In this document: piece by piece, positions 35,038-43,982 of the stretch
How the letters are laid out: each line of letters begins with the position of its first letter
Position numbering within the stretch: the stretch's first letter is position 1
Origin: Sporolactobacillus shoreae
GTDB lineage: Bacteria > Bacillota > Bacilli > Bacillales > Sporolactobacillaceae
Direction: 5' to 3'
Assembly: GCF_004684935.1 (NCBI RefSeq)
Contig: NZ_SRJD01000005.1
Coordinates: 1 to 64,000 of the forward strand
Length of the DNA: 64,000 bases
Program-made: the position numbers and the translations under genes
Notes under the pieces: generated by a model
The model's database searches: none
Seen by the model: only the letters and a program-made list of their open reading frames with translations
What the model was told of the DNA's origin: nothing

Positions 35038-36261
35038 ATGAAAGGCAAAATGTCAGAAGAACGGAAAAAACAAATCAAAAACCGCATGGCCGCAGTTAAA
35101 GCGGAATATGTCTACACGTTAGGCTTCGAGCTGAGAGTTTATCCCAGCGCGCAACAAGCGGCCATCATGCGGTTTAACGCAAACACGTCACGTTATATCT
35201 ACAACGCCCACGTCTTCCGCGATTGGGCAACGAAAAGCCAAGCCAAATGGCTCCGGAAAAATCCATGGTTGGATACAAATATGCCCAGTATGGCGTCAGC
35301 GGCCTATCAAACCTCCTGGTCTATGTGGCGCAAAGTAAACGCCGCCGGAACGCCGAAGCCGAAACGCAAAGACAGCTGCCGGCTCAGTTATCAGACGAAA
35401 AATGCCTACACGGCCAAAGCGCGGACGGAAGGCTATGATATTTTCAACGGAGCCAAAGTGCGGATCACGGATGCCCACCATATCCGCATTCCGAAAGTAG
35501 GCGTCCTGCGCGCCGCCGCTCGAAACATCAGCCGCCTGCCGCATGAGAAGGGCATCCGTATTGGCGTGACAACGGTCAAGCAGGAGGCGAACGGAAACTG
35601 GTTTGTCTCTTTCCAGGTTAAATCGAATCACCCTTTCAAACAGACCCTGGCTCAGACGGGCCGTTCCATCGGCATTGATCTGAATGTCTCTAATTTCTTA
35701 ACCGCCAGCGACGGGCAAACGGTTCCTAATCCGCGCTTTTATCAACGGATCAAAGGACGGCTAGCCAAACAGCAGCGCATCGTGAGCCGCCGCCAGCTCC
35801 GGGCCAAAAAGGAGCACCGCAAACTTAAAAACAGTAAAAATTATCAAACCGCACGGCTCCGGCTCGCTGAAATGCAAAACCGCGTGGCCAGAGCACGATT
35901 GGACTTTCTGCACCGCACTTCCACAACACTCATCAAGAACCACGATGTCATTGTGTCTGAAGAACTGCGCGGAAAGAACCTGCTTAAGAATCATGCGCTG
36001 GCCATGTCCATCAGCGATGTCGGCTGGCGGCTATTCCTGAATCAATTGGACTATAAAGCCAAACTCTATGGCCGCACTTATATCAAAGTGAATCCGGCCT
36101 ATACGACCAAAATGTGCCACTGTTGCGGCGCGATCAATCGAGCCGTGACCCTTGGCATTGAACAATGGACCTGCCCGACCTGCGGCGCCTTTCACAGCCG
36201 CGATCATAACGCGGCCATCAACATTCTGCATAAAGGCTTGGCTGCTCTTCAATCGGCTTAG
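35038..36261 (+). CDS. tnpB: RNA-guided endonuclease TnpB
   Basis: A 407-residue TnpB divergent from tnpA. RuvC residues D214 (IGIDLNVSNF), E308 (VIVSEELRGKN) and D389 (SRDHNAAINI) are present, and the zinc ribbon is C360/C363 with CPTC 379-382. AAAGGAGGA, 7 bases before ATG 35038, overrules the longer frame beginning at 34981. It shares little sequence with the solo TnpB at 4554-5714, so the two elements arrived independently. Presumed function is guide-RNA-directed cleavage of the empty donor site. Confidence 0.95.
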   Translation: MKGKMSEERKKQIKNRMAAVKAEYVYTLGFELRVYPSAQQAAIMRFNANTSRYIYNAHVFRDWATKSQAKWLRKNPWLDTNMPSMASAAYQTSWSMWRKVNAAGTPKPKRKDSCRLSYQTKNAYTAKARTEGYDIFNGAKVRITDAHHIRIPKVGVLRAAARNISRLPHEKGIRIGVTTVKQEANGNWFVSFQVKSNHPFKQTLAQTGRSIGIDLNVSNFLTASDGQTVPNPRFYQRIKGRLAKQQRIVSRRQLRAKKEHRKLKNSKNYQTARLRLAEMQNRVARARLDFLHRTSTTLIKNHDVIVSEELRGKNLLKNHALAMSISDVGWRLFLNQLDYKAKLYGRTYIKVNPAYTTKMCHCCGAINRAVTLGIEQWTCPTCGAFHSRDHNAAINILHKGLAALQSA

Positions 36262-36505
36262 TGCTCTTTCCAGGTGCCGTAGCAACTTCGGATTCCTGCC
36301 GCGAGGCGAAATGGCTTTGGTCATTAGCGTGTAAGACCTCAGAGCCCCTGTGTTCTGAGGCTGTGCCGTATCTAAGCAAATTGCGGCGGTTAGGCAGAAT
36401 CCTACAGATGGGGGATACGGAAGTCAAGCCTCGGCTCGGCTTTTGGTATGGCTCATTTGATACTGCCGCTGCCAATCCACCGATTTTAATCGGTGGTAGT
36501 TGAAC
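36200..36505 (+). ncRNA. Putative omega (reRNA) of the IS605-type element
   Basis: From the end of tnpB to the right hairpin there are about 240 non-coding bases with several strong stems, for example CCTCAGAGCC...TTCTGAGG near 36337-36362. By analogy with known TnpB systems this is the guide RNA scaffold, and the guide would be copied from the flank beginning near 36506, that is, the 3' end of trpB. Confidence 0.45.
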
Positions 36506-36518
36506 TATCTATTCTATG

Positions 36519-37694
36519 TCACTTATTCTTCAGCATTTCATAGACTTGCCGCACATCCTTGTCTCCTCTGCCCGAAAGATTGACAATGATGCTTTCATCT
36601 TTCGGCAAAGTCGGTGCCAGTTTCATCGCATAGGCAACGGCGTGGGAGCTCTCGAGCGCGGGAATGATTCCTTCCACTTTGGAAAGCGTCTGGAAGGCTT
36701 CGAGCGCTTCGTGGCCGGTCACCGTCACGTTTTCTTCGCGTCCGATCGATTTCAGGTAGCTGTGTTCCGGACCGACACCCGGATAATCAAGACCGGCGGC
36801 AATGGAATAAGTCGGTTTCGGATTGTCATGCTCATCCACCAGCGCATAGCACTTGAATCCATGAATAACTGCCGGAACGCCTTCCGCGAGGCTGGCCGCC
36901 TCAGCCGGTTCCACGCCGATCAGGCGGACATTTTTTTCATCAATATAATGTGCGAATGCGCCGATCGCGTTGCTTCCACCGCCGACACATGCGAGAACGG
37001 CGGCCGGAAGCTTGCCTTCTTTTTCAAGAATCTGGCGTTTTGATTCCTCACTGATCACCGACTGAAAATACTTGACCATGGTCGGATAAGGATGCGGGCC
37101 TACCGCTGATCCCAGAAGATAATAAGTATTTGCATGGTTCTCCACCAGATCCTGCAGTGCCACGTCAACGGCATCTTTCAAGCGGCCCTGGCCTTTTTCA
37201 ACAGGAACAACAGTCGCACCAAGCAGTTCCATGCGGAAAACATTCAGTGACTGGCGCTCGGTATCATATTTTCCCATATAAATGGTGCATGGCAACCCAA
37301 ACAGCGCCGCAACGGTTGCCGTCGCGACACCATGCTGTCCTGCCCCGGTCTCGGCAATAATCCTCTTGGCACCCATTCGCTTTGCCAGAAGGATCTGACC
37401 AATCGTATTGTTAATTTTGTGAGCTCCCGTGTGATTCAGATCTTCTCTTTTCAAATAGATCTTAGCCCCGCCGCACCTTTCAGTCAGGTTCTTTGCGAAC
37501 GTCAGCGGATTCTCACGGCCCACGTATTCTTTCAGATAATACCGGAATTCCTTCTCAAACTCGGGATCTTTTCTACACTTCTCAAATTCACTTGCAATAT
37601 TGGAAAGCACGGCCAGCAGTTCCTCTGGAACATAGCTGCCTCCGAAATCCCCGAATTTACCTTCTGCTGCTACTACACTGCTCTGAATACTCAT
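36519..37694 (-). CDS. trpB: Tryptophan synthase beta chain
   Basis: A 391-residue TrpB, full length. The PLP lysine lies in [16 protein letters not shown], the phosphate loop is [10 protein letters not shown], and the C-terminal [10 protein letters not shown] is present. It converts indole and serine to tryptophan. No trpA or other trp gene is adjacent, so it is an orphan copy, perhaps used for indole salvage (inference). The start is ATG 37694 behind CGGAGTTGAGCAGAG. Upstream lies a leader with competing stems. An IS605-type element lies right behind its stop. Confidence 0.95.
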   Translation of the reverse strand: MSIQSSVVAAEGKFGDFGGSYVPEELLAVLSNIASEFEKCRKDPEFEKEFRYYLKEYVGRENPLTFAKNLTERCGGAKIYLKREDLNHTGAHKINNTIGQILLAKRMGAKRIIAETGAGQHGVATATVAALFGLPCTIYMGKYDTERQSLNVFRMELLGATVVPVEKGQGRLKDAVDVALQDLVENHANTYYLLGSAVGPHPYPTMVKYFQSVISEESKRQILEKEGKLPAAVLACVGGGSNAIGAFAHYIDEKNVRLIGVEPAEAASLAEGVPAVIHGFKCYALVDEHDNPKPTYSIAAGLDYPGVGPEHSYLKSIGREENVTVTGHEALEAFQTLSKVEGIIPALESSHAVAYAMKLAPTLPKDESIIVNLSGRGDKDVRQVYEMLKNK

Positions 37695-37850
37695 CTCTGC
37701 TCAACTCCGCTTTTTAAAGTAGCCTGCGAGACTGGAAAACTCGTTCTTTCCAGGCGGCCGGCCCTCACGCTGGAAAAGCGTGCATTCCCATCTTTGACCA
37801 AAAGCAGTACGAAGTCAATAGATATATTATAAAATTATGAAATAAGTAAA
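37695..37850 (-). promoter_or_regulatory. trpB leader with alternative base pairing
   Basis: In transcript order the leader has segment A (GCTTTTCCAGCG, 37768-37779), B (CCTGGAAAG, 37746-37754) and C (GTTTTCCAG, 37732-37740). B can pair with either A or C, and A can also fold as GCACGC..GCGTG. This is the form of an attenuator or riboswitch-like device. No T-box consensus is seen. A TATAAT near 37826 may be the promoter. Confidence 0.45.
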
Positions 37851-37959
37851 ACGTTCTCACAATTTTATGTTTTTTTGAAAAGTTGATACAACAATAGGAT
37901 CACACATGGTACTATTTTTATGAAATGGAAAATTCCAGATAAACAGGAGGTTTTTTCAC

Positions 37960-38280
37960 ATGCTCGTAGTGACAACTGAAAATATCACCGGATACAAAGT
38001 GAAAGAAGTCAAAGGCGAGGTTTTTGGACTGATTGTCAGGAGCCGTGGCCTGGGAGGGAACATTATGGCCAGCCTTAGAAGCCTGGCTGGAGGAGAAATC
38101 CACGAGTATACAAAAATGCTTGAAGATGCCCGCCAACAAGCCATTGACCGGCTCATTGCAAACGCTGAAGACAGGGGAGCTAATGCGATTGTAATGATGC
38201 GGTTTGATTCGAGTGAGATCGGGCAAAACATGAGTGAAGTTCTGGCTTTTGGTACCGCCGTTGTGGTTGAAAAAGAATAA
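37960..38280 (+). CDS. UPF0145 (YbjQ-like) protein
   Basis: A 106-residue protein of the YbjQ/UPF0145 (DUF74) family, an oligomeric fold: TTENITGYKVKEVKGEVFGL, then GGEIHEYTKMLEDARQQAID and GANAIVMMRFDSSE are the family's conserved blocks. Function is unknown; older annotation as heavy-metal binding is not supported by any residue pattern here. AGGAGG precedes ATG 37960. Confidence 0.93.
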   Translation: MLVVTTENITGYKVKEVKGEVFGLIVRSRGLGGNIMASLRSLAGGEIHEYTKMLEDARQQAIDRLIANAEDRGANAIVMMRFDSSEIGQNMSEVLAFGTAVVVEKE

Positions 38281-38630
38281 GAGTTCGCGAAGACGGCGCC
38301 CGCATTGTAGACGGCGTCTTTTTTAAAAGGTAAGAAAGTATAAGACTCAATCTGCCGGACAAACGTTCAGATTAAGACGCGGAGGGGCGAGACTCCTGCG
38401 AGATCAGCGAGCCAAGTGAGACCCCGCAGCGAGGGTACCGAGCGAGGAGGTTCACGGATCGCCCGCGGAAAGTGAGCGCCCGAAGCGTCACCGGAAGAAG
38501 GCAAAACCAACGTGCATCACGGTTTTTCTTAATGACTGATCCTTTTCATCAAAACACAAGGTATCTGCGCTCAATTTGTTTAATTTGAAAAGCCGGATGA
38601 ACAAGCCAAAAATAGCTCCACACCTATCAT
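38281..38630. repeat. Dispersed intergenic repeat, copy B, and flanks
   Basis: The core at about 38330-38530 (GAAAGTATAA, GCGGAGGGGCGAGACTCCTG, GCGAGCCAAGTGAGACCCCG, CGGTTTTTCTTA) matches the order of blocks at 2715-2880 but is longer. At 38285-38325 an AAGACG..CGTCTTTTTT pair may end the UPF0145 transcript. No gene is seen up to the promoter at 38631. Confidence 0.65.
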
Positions 38631-38661
38631 TTGACATGGAGTGCACTCCAGCACCTATACT
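38631..38661 (+). promoter_or_regulatory. MerR-family type promoter with 19-base spacer
   Basis: TTGACA (38631-38636) and TATACT (38656-38661) are separated by 19 bases, and the spacer holds the perfect palindrome TGGAGTGCACTCCA (38637-38650). Over-long spacers with such a palindrome are characteristic of promoters activated by MerR-family regulators. None is encoded in this window. Confidence 0.7.
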
Positions 38662-38690
38662 AAATTATATCAAATCATGGGGATGATACT

Positions 38691-39536
38691 TTGAAGAAAG
38701 TTTGGTTAATCACCGGAACTTCGACCGGCTTTGGATGTGCGCTTGCCAAGGAGCTGATCAGTCAGGGCTACCCCGTCGCCATAACTGCAAGGCACTTGGA
38801 TCAAATCGCCGGATTGGTAGAAGATCATGATCAGGCCGTTGCCCTAACTCTGGATGTAACGAAGAAAGATCAGGTCAGGAATGCGGTAGACCAGGTCCTT
38901 GATCAATTTGGACGCATTGATGTACTGGTGAACAATGCCGGTTACGGTTACTTCGGCGCCGTTGAAGAAAGTGACGAAGAAGCGGTTCGCAAACTATTTG
39001 AAACGAATTTCTGGGGCCTGAGTGATCTGACCCGAAACGTCCTGCCAACCATGCGTAAACAACGCCGCGGCCATATTGTCAACGTTTCATCCATCGGCGG
39101 CCTGACCGCATTCCCCGCTTTCGGCTATTATCATGCGACGAAATTTGCTGTTGAAGGATTATCGCAGTCATTGGCGAAAGAAGTTAAGCCGTTGGGCATC
39201 CATGTCACTTTAGTGGAACCTGGCGCCTTCCGGACGGACTGGTCCGGACGTTCCGCTGTGGATCGGACGCAAGTCATCAGCGACTATCTCGAAACGGCCG
39301 GAAAGCGATTAAAAGCCTCCCACGCCAACTCCGGAAAACAGGCTGGAAGTCCGGAACTCGCAGCCAAAGCAATCATCAAAGCCGTAGAATCCGAAAACAG
39401 CCCCATCCATCTGTTGCTTGGCAAGGATGCCGTTAAAAATGAGCGGATTCAGCTGGAAAGTGTAAAAGAAGATCTGGAAAACTGGGAAGATGTGTCCACG
39501 CATGTGGATTACGGGAATGAAGATTTCTGGAAATAA
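38691..39536 (+). CDS. SDR oxidoreductase
   Basis: A 281-residue classical SDR: TGTSTGFG cofactor motif, NNAGYGYFG, catalytic Ser in VSSIGG and YHATK as the YxxxK. The long C-terminus (about residues 190-281, EPGAFRTDWSGRS) is of the kind seen in retinol-dehydrogenase-like SDRs. The start is TTG 38691, preceded by GGGGATGA; no ATG is available nearby. A MerR-type promoter lies 30 bases upstream, so induction by a small electrophile is plausible (inference). Confidence 0.9.
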   Translation: MKKVWLITGTSTGFGCALAKELISQGYPVAITARHLDQIAGLVEDHDQAVALTLDVTKKDQVRNAVDQVLDQFGRIDVLVNNAGYGYFGAVEESDEEAVRKLFETNFWGLSDLTRNVLPTMRKQRRGHIVNVSSIGGLTAFPAFGYYHATKFAVEGLSQSLAKEVKPLGIHVTLVEPGAFRTDWSGRSAVDRTQVISDYLETAGKRLKASHANSGKQAGSPELAAKAIIKAVESENSPIHLLLGKDAVKNERIQLESVKEDLENWEDVSTHVDYGNEDFWK

Positions 39537-39590
39537 CGCATGGCAAAATTTAATAAGTAAGCATCAAATCTGTAGTGGTGCGTATCTAAA

Positions 39591-39626
39591 GGAGCTTTTC
39601 ACAATAGTCTGGTGAAGAGTTCCATT
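39591..39626 (+). terminator. Terminator of the SDR gene
   Basis: GGAGCTTTTCAC and GTGAAGAGTTCC pair (two mismatches or G-U) around a 9-base loop and are followed by ATTTTGTTT. Confidence 0.5.
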
Positions 39627-39720
39627 TTGTTTCTGATGTACTAGTCTTCAAATTTTTTGCCCGGATGCCCGCAGCATCCCTCCATTTAAAAATCGCATGG
39701 AAGAACACTATAGATGTTTT

Positions 39721-40278
39721 TTATCCAATTCGTTTAATGATCCGCGCCGGATTGCCGGCAACAGCCACGTTGTCGGGCACGTCTTTCGTGACAACGGACC
39801 CGGAGCCGATAACGACATTATTTCCGATTCGGACCCCCGGGTTGATGACCGTTCTCCCGCCGATCCAGACATTATCACCGATCGTCACCGGTTTGCCGTA
39901 TTCCGCCCCTGAAATCCGCTCTGCTGCGTTCAGCGGATGCGTTGCCGTATAGATATTGACACATGGAGCGATGAAGCAGTTGTCCCCGATTTCCACTTTG
40001 CAGACATCTAAAATAACACAGTCAAAATTGGCATAGAAATTTTCACCGACATGTATGTTATAGCCGTAGTCACAACGGAATGTCGGTTCAATATACAGGC
40101 TTTTTCCTGTTGAACCGAAAAGTGTCTTCAGGAGATCCGTACGTTGATCCATTTCAGTTTCAGACGTTTGATTAAACAGTCTTGTTAATCGCCGCGCATT
40201 TCTGCGCTCTTTCACCAGTTCAGGATCGTTTGCGTGATAAATTTCTCCATCGAGCATTTTTTCTTTCTCTGTTTTCAT
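39721..40278 (-). CDS. Maltose/galactoside-type O-acetyltransferase
   Basis: A 185-residue left-handed beta-helix acetyltransferase of the Maa/LacA group. An N-terminal Mac domain ([20 protein letters not shown]) is followed by hexapeptide repeats with [19 protein letters not shown] and [13 protein letters not shown], which contains the catalytic histidine, and [21 protein letters not shown]. It moves acetyl from acetyl-CoA to sugars. AAGGAGGGG picks ATG 40278 over 40305. Divergent from alkA. Confidence 0.93.
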   Translation of the reverse strand: MKTEKEKMLDGEIYHANDPELVKERRNARRLTRLFNQTSETEMDQRTDLLKTLFGSTGKSLYIEPTFRCDYGYNIHVGENFYANFDCVILDVCKVEIGDNCFIAPCVNIYTATHPLNAAERISGAEYGKPVTIGDNVWIGGRTVINPGVRIGNNVVIGSGSVVTKDVPDNVAVAGNPARIIKRIG

Positions 40279-40385
40279 AGCCAACCCCTCCTTATAATAG
40301 CTCATCCGATTTCTTGCAACCCTATTCTTCTATTATAATTGGATTTAAAGAATTAACGAAGTCTGAGACGGGGAATGTGATTGCC

Positions 40386-41294
40386 ATGAATGGGATCGAT
40401 CACGAGTCATCAATTTCAATTAAAACACCTGAGCCGTTCAGTTTTTCAGAATGCCTGATTTTTCTCGGCCGCTCGGATCAGGAGGTGCTGCACCAGATAC
40501 ATGACGATTATCTATTTAAGCTTTTGAAGATGGACGGCTCTCTGATACTGATTAAAGTCAGCGCAGATCCGAATTTCATCCTTATTGAATTTCCGGATGG
40601 TGTTCCGAATCCGGCCGTTCGCAGCAAGATTGCTGCTTATGTAAAGGATTGGTTTGACCTCGGCCGAGATTTAAGTCCTTTTTATGCCATGGCCAGTCAG
40701 GACAAAATTCTGAAGCAGCTTATTCAAAAATATTACGGACTACGGATGATCTGCATTCCGGATCTATTCGAAGCTCTGGCGTGGGGAATCACCGGCCAGC
40801 AAATCAATCTGACCTTCGCCTATACATTAAAAAAACGCATGATTCAACAATTCGGAGAACACTTGACTTACAAAGGAAACACCTTCTGGCTTTTTCCTTC
40901 GGCCGAAAAAATCGCCGGATTACACATAGAAGATTTGAAAATTCTCCAATTTTCTTCCAGAAAAGCGGAGTACATCCTTGAAATCGCCAAGGCCATTAGA
41001 GACGGGATATTAACTAAAGAAAGCCTTCTGCAGGCTGGAAGTCCGGATCAAATTCAGGAATCATTAACAGTAATCAGGGGAATCGGCAAATGGACGTCCA
41101 GTCTGGCCATGATGCGCTGTCTGCGCATCCCTACAGCATTCCCGATCGCCGATGTCGGCCTGCACCTCGCACTGAAAAAACAGCTAAGCATGGACCGCAA
41201 ACCGTTCATTGAGGAAATAGAAGGCATGGCATCATACTGGGAAGGCTGGCAGGCTTATGCCACCTTTTATCTGTGGCGATCACGCTACGAATAG
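40386..41294 (+). CDS. DNA-3-methyladenine glycosylase II (AlkA-like)
   Basis: A 302-residue HhH-GPD base-excision glycosylase that removes alkylated bases. The helix-hairpin-helix is LTVIRGIGKWTSSLAMMRC and the catalytic aspartate lies in PIADVGLHLAL. The N-terminal domain (IKTPEPFSFSECLIFLGRS) is AlkA-like. The frame could start as far up as 40314 or at a GTG at 40377; ATG 40386 places the conserved N-terminus as in relatives. It has only a weak GGGG site. No ada-type regulator is adjacent. Confidence 0.85.
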   Translation: MNGIDHESSISIKTPEPFSFSECLIFLGRSDQEVLHQIHDDYLFKLLKMDGSLILIKVSADPNFILIEFPDGVPNPAVRSKIAAYVKDWFDLGRDLSPFYAMASQDKILKQLIQKYYGLRMICIPDLFEALAWGITGQQINLTFAYTLKKRMIQQFGEHLTYKGNTFWLFPSAEKIAGLHIEDLKILQFSSRKAEYILEIAKAIRDGILTKESLLQAGSPDQIQESLTVIRGIGKWTSSLAMMRCLRIPTAFPIADVGLHLALKKQLSMDRKPFIEEIEGMASYWEGWQAYATFYLWRSRYE

Positions 41295-41494
41295 GGATCA
41301 ACACAAAACCATTATTTTTGCAGATAAGATATGTCGTTACGTAGTAGAATAAATGTTGTGAAGCAACTCAATTCCTGTTGCTCAAGATGTGATTTACCCA
41401 AAAATAGTTTGACTGATAGACTGAGGGACACGCTCACTCTGTCCGAAAAGTGGGAAATCCGATCGTGAATGGGCCTTTGTGTTCTGAACGTTTA

Positions 41495-41620
41495 GTTTTA
41501 TTGATACTCCCCTCATTTTTATTGATAAAATGTTTCTTTTTATCGATAGATGATGGATTTCTATTGATGACACCCAATTTTTATTGATAATGATTCCGAG
41601 TTCGTTGATATGGTTCTCTG
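41495..41620. repeat. Tandem array of six 21-base units
   Basis: The core TTTTTATTGATA, varying slightly, recurs six times; the TTGAT cores start at 41501, 41522, 41543 (TCGAT), 41564, 41584 and 41605, spacings of 21, 21, 21, 20 and 21 bases. The other nine bases of each unit vary freely. The core sits on the same face of the helix every two turns, which suits a protein-binding array. Confidence 0.75.
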
Positions 41621-41756
41621 AACGGACAGAACGGTAGTTCCAGCCGATCCGTTTCCCTGGTTAGACCCATCTCTGGCTTCTAAAGACGTAATGTTGGTAT
41701 TTTTTTGCTGCGCATTATCCGTCACTGTCCCCCCTCCACGCCGGTCATACCTATAA

Positions 41757-41792
41757 AAATAACCACCGGAAGACGAGCCCCGAGTGGTTATC
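41757..41792 (-). terminator. Hairpin after the DUF4811 gene
   Basis: ATAACCAC..GTGGTTAT stem around an 18-base GC-rich loop, 36 bases after the stop; followed on the minus strand by TTTTTAT-like sequence. Confidence 0.5.
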
Positions 41793-41827
41793 ACGGCTTA
41801 TGAAATTTGAAAGTAGTTTATTTCTGA

Positions 41828-42457
41828 TTATTTTTTGCTGTTTGTTGCTCCCTGTTGCTCTTTAGCCGCATTTTTCATCATTTCCTGTTTCTGTTTCATC
41901 GCTTTCTGCATCTTCTGTATCTCTTCAGTGGTCATTACCTGATGCTGTTCCGGAACAAAGAATACATTTCGTGTCGATACCTTCACATTTTCATCTCCGC
42001 TGAAGGCGAAGAGCCGACGATAAAATCCGTTTTGAAAGACGCGTCGCTGTATCTGAACTTCTAGATACGGAGCTTTGTCTGTTACTTTAAACTGGTTCTG
42101 GTCCGAGATCCCGGTGTGTTTCATTTTCGGTTTCCCCTGTTTGTTGACGTTGTAGATATACAGTGGGTCCCGACCGACATTCTGACGGAGAACGAGAAAC
42201 GGGATGGCTGCAGGCTGCTTTGGATTTGATGCTACAGCCGAATAAATGCTGATTTTTTGGGTGCTTACGGCCGTCTTCATGCCATAATTGCCGTGCTCAT
42301 TAAGGATCGTTAGCGTTTCACTGCCGAGGAAGAGAATCAGCGACAAGGCAACAAGCAAACCATTGATCCATTTATGCTGTGAAAACCACTTTGTGCCGCT
42401 TGTCAGAATAAATGCTACAAACAACGCGGCGCCGATGATTAAGGTAACGAGAATCAT
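41828..42457 (-). CDS. DUF4811 domain membrane protein
   Basis: A 209-residue protein with two N-terminal membrane segments (about 2-17 and 30-50) and an extracytoplasmic beta domain, ending in a Lys/Gln/Met-rich helix (MQKAMKQKQEMMKNAAKEQQ). This matches DUF4811, which in lactobacilli and relatives accompanies a DHA2-type multidrug pump. Here it lies 52 bases after such a pump on the same strand and is likely its accessory partner. GGAAGTG precedes the ATG. Confidence 0.85.
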   Translation of the reverse strand: MILVTLIIGAALFVAFILTSGTKWFSQHKWINGLLVALSLILFLGSETLTILNEHGNYGMKTAVSTQKISIYSAVASNPKQPAAIPFLVLRQNVGRDPLYIYNVNKQGKPKMKHTGISDQNQFKVTDKAPYLEVQIQRRVFQNGFYRRLFAFSGDENVKVSTRNVFFVPEQHQVMTTEEIQKMQKAMKQKQEMMKNAAKEQQGATNSKK

Positions 42458-42509
42458 TTTTTCACTTCCTGATCTTTAATTAGTGCCTTCGGCAGAAGCG
42501 GCGTAATGG

Positions 42510-43982
42510 TTATGCCGCCTTGCTGCCTTCCTCGTGGACTTGTTTTCCTTTGACAAAAAAGGTCAGCAGCAGGGTCAGCAGACAGAAGCAGACAGCCACA
42601 AGAAATGTCATATTCATACCATTTAACGTCGCGTCCAGCGCTTTTTGCCCGTATTTAGCTGGATCAAGCGACATCAGGCCTTTATTCGGCATACCGTGCT
42701 TTGTTACATTAGTCAGAACACTGATGAGAATAGCCGTACCAATTGAACCGGCGACCGTACGGATTGTGTTGTTAACCGCAGTACCATGACTCATCAGACT
42801 GTTAGGCAGCGCGTTCATGCCCGCTGTAGTCATCGGCATCATGACCATGGATATGCCGAGAAAGCGGATTGCATATGAGATGACAATACTCGCAACACTC
42901 GTGTGATCCGTCAGGAACATGAACGGAACCGTTCCGGCGGTCAGAATAAAAATGCCTGTGATGGCCAGCTTACGCGCGCCAATCCGATCAAAAATAAGTC
43001 CGGTGACTGGGCTCATCAGCCCCATCATAATCGCCCCGGGCAGAAGCATCAGCCCGGAATGAAACGCGCTCTCACCGCGAACGTTCTGAATATATAGCGG
43101 CAGCACGAGCTCGGCTCCAATCATCGCCATCATGACAAAGCTGCTGATCGCGACAGACAGGCTGAAAATCGGTGACTTGAATACTTTCAGTTCCAGCATT
43201 GGCTCTTTCATCGCAAGCTGCCGCCAGACAAAGAGAATTACAAAAATGGCTCCGACGATCAGCCAGGATATGACTGTTCCGCTCTTCCATCCATTATTTC
43301 CAACCTCGCTGAATCCGTAAAGCAGTCCGCCAAATCCGACCGTTGACAGAACAATCGACAAGATGTCAATGCTCGGGTTAGTTAAGGGGATGACCTTTCT
43401 CATTGCCATAAAAGCAAGGACAATAACAATGACCGTGATTGGAATGATCATATAGAACAGGACCCGCCAGTTATAGCTGTCGACAATCCAGCCGGAGAGT
43501 GTCGGCCCAATGGCCGGGGCAAAAGCGATGACCAATCCGGCCAGCCCCATCGCAATCCCTCTTTTTTCCCTTGGGAAGATCAGCAGAAAAATTGTCTGCA
43601 TCAGCGGCATCATAATACCCGCACCGGCCGCCTGAACGATACGTCCGGTCAGCAGGATGGAAAAATTCGGAGCCACCGCCGCCATCATCGTGCCGACTAA
43701 AAAAATGGTCATGGAAAGGATATATAATGTTTTCGAACTGATCTTGTTAATCATTAAGGCTGTAACAGGAATCATAATACCGTTCGTCAGCAGAAATGCC
43801 GTTGTCAGCCACTGTCCGGTTGCCGCGGTGATGTTAAAATCCTTCATAATATCAGGAAGCGCGGTGGCAAGTAGGGTCTGATTCAATATGGTACAAAAAG
43901 CACCGACCAGAAGCACAATAATTAAAAATGTCCGGTTATATGCTTTGCCGTCACTATCAACGGGTCGTGCGGTTGCATTCAT
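42510..43982 (-). CDS. DHA2-family (EmrB/QacA-like) MFS multidrug transporter
   Basis: A 490-residue protein with 14 hydrophobic segments, the DHA2 layout. Motif A-like loops and the helix 5 motif C (GLVIAFAPAIGPTLSGWIVD) mark it as a drug:H+ antiporter. The start is ATG 43982 behind GGAGTTCTGCAC; the frame extends further upstream but without a ribosome binding site. It forms a pair with the DUF4811 gene. A 14-base palindrome lies about 125 bases upstream. Confidence 0.92.
   Translation of the reverse strand: MNATARPVDSDGKAYNRTFLIIVLLVGAFCTILNQTLLATALPDIMKDFNITAATGQWLTTAFLLTNGIMIPVTALMINKISSKTLYILSMTIFLVGTMMAAVAPNFSILLTGRIVQAAGAGIMMPLMQTIFLLIFPREKRGIAMGLAGLVIAFAPAIGPTLSGWIVDSYNWRVLFYMIIPITVIVIVLAFMAMRKVIPLTNPSIDILSIVLSTVGFGGLLYGFSEVGNNGWKSGTVISWLIVGAIFVILFVWRQLAMKEPMLELKVFKSPIFSLSVAISSFVMMAMIGAELVLPLYIQNVRGESAFHSGLMLLPGAIMMGLMSPVTGLIFDRIGARKLAITGIFILTAGTVPFMFLTDHTSVASIVISYAIRFLGISMVMMPMTTAGMNALPNSLMSHGTAVNNTIRTVAGSIGTAILISVLTNVTKHGMPNKGLMSLDPAKYGQKALDATLNGMNMTFLVAVCFCLLTLLLTFFVKGKQVHEEGSKAA

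Larger units (their letters stand above)
34433..36507. mobile_element. IS605-type insertion sequence (tnpA and tnpB divergent)
   Basis: A complete IS200/IS605-family element. The left hairpin CCACGGATTTCAATCCGTGG (34454-34473) overlaps the tnpA stop; the right hairpin CCACCGATTTTAATCGGTGG (36477-36496) is followed by TAGTTGAAC. A TTAC at 34433-34436 is a plausible left cleavage site by analogy with IS608, so the exact ends are uncertain by some bases. No target duplication is expected for this single-strand mechanism. The right end lies about 15 bases behind the trpB stop. Confidence 0.85.
41295..41827. other. Intergenic region containing a 21-base tandem array
   Basis: No gene is supported across about 530 bases. 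The main content is the repeat array at 41495-41620. A minus-strand frame of 77 codons at 41561-41794 lies partly in the array and is glycine/serine-rich; I do not accept it. A stem ATAACCAC/GTGGTTAT at 41757-41792 probably ends the DUF4811 transcript. Confidence 0.6.

Noticed and set aside
37695-37850. A T-box riboswitch upstream of trpB
   Set aside because: The T-box sequence (GGGTGGnACCGCG type) and a terminator/antiterminator pair are not found; only the competing stems are.
41495-41620. The 21-base repeats as a CRISPR array
   Set aside because: The conserved part is only about 12 bases and the variable part 9 bases, far too short for repeats and spacers; no cas genes are present.
41561-41794. 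A 77-codon minus-strand frame beginning GTG and rich in Gly/Ser
   Set aside because: It runs through the 21-base repeat array and a hairpin, has no ribosome binding site and no recognisable family.
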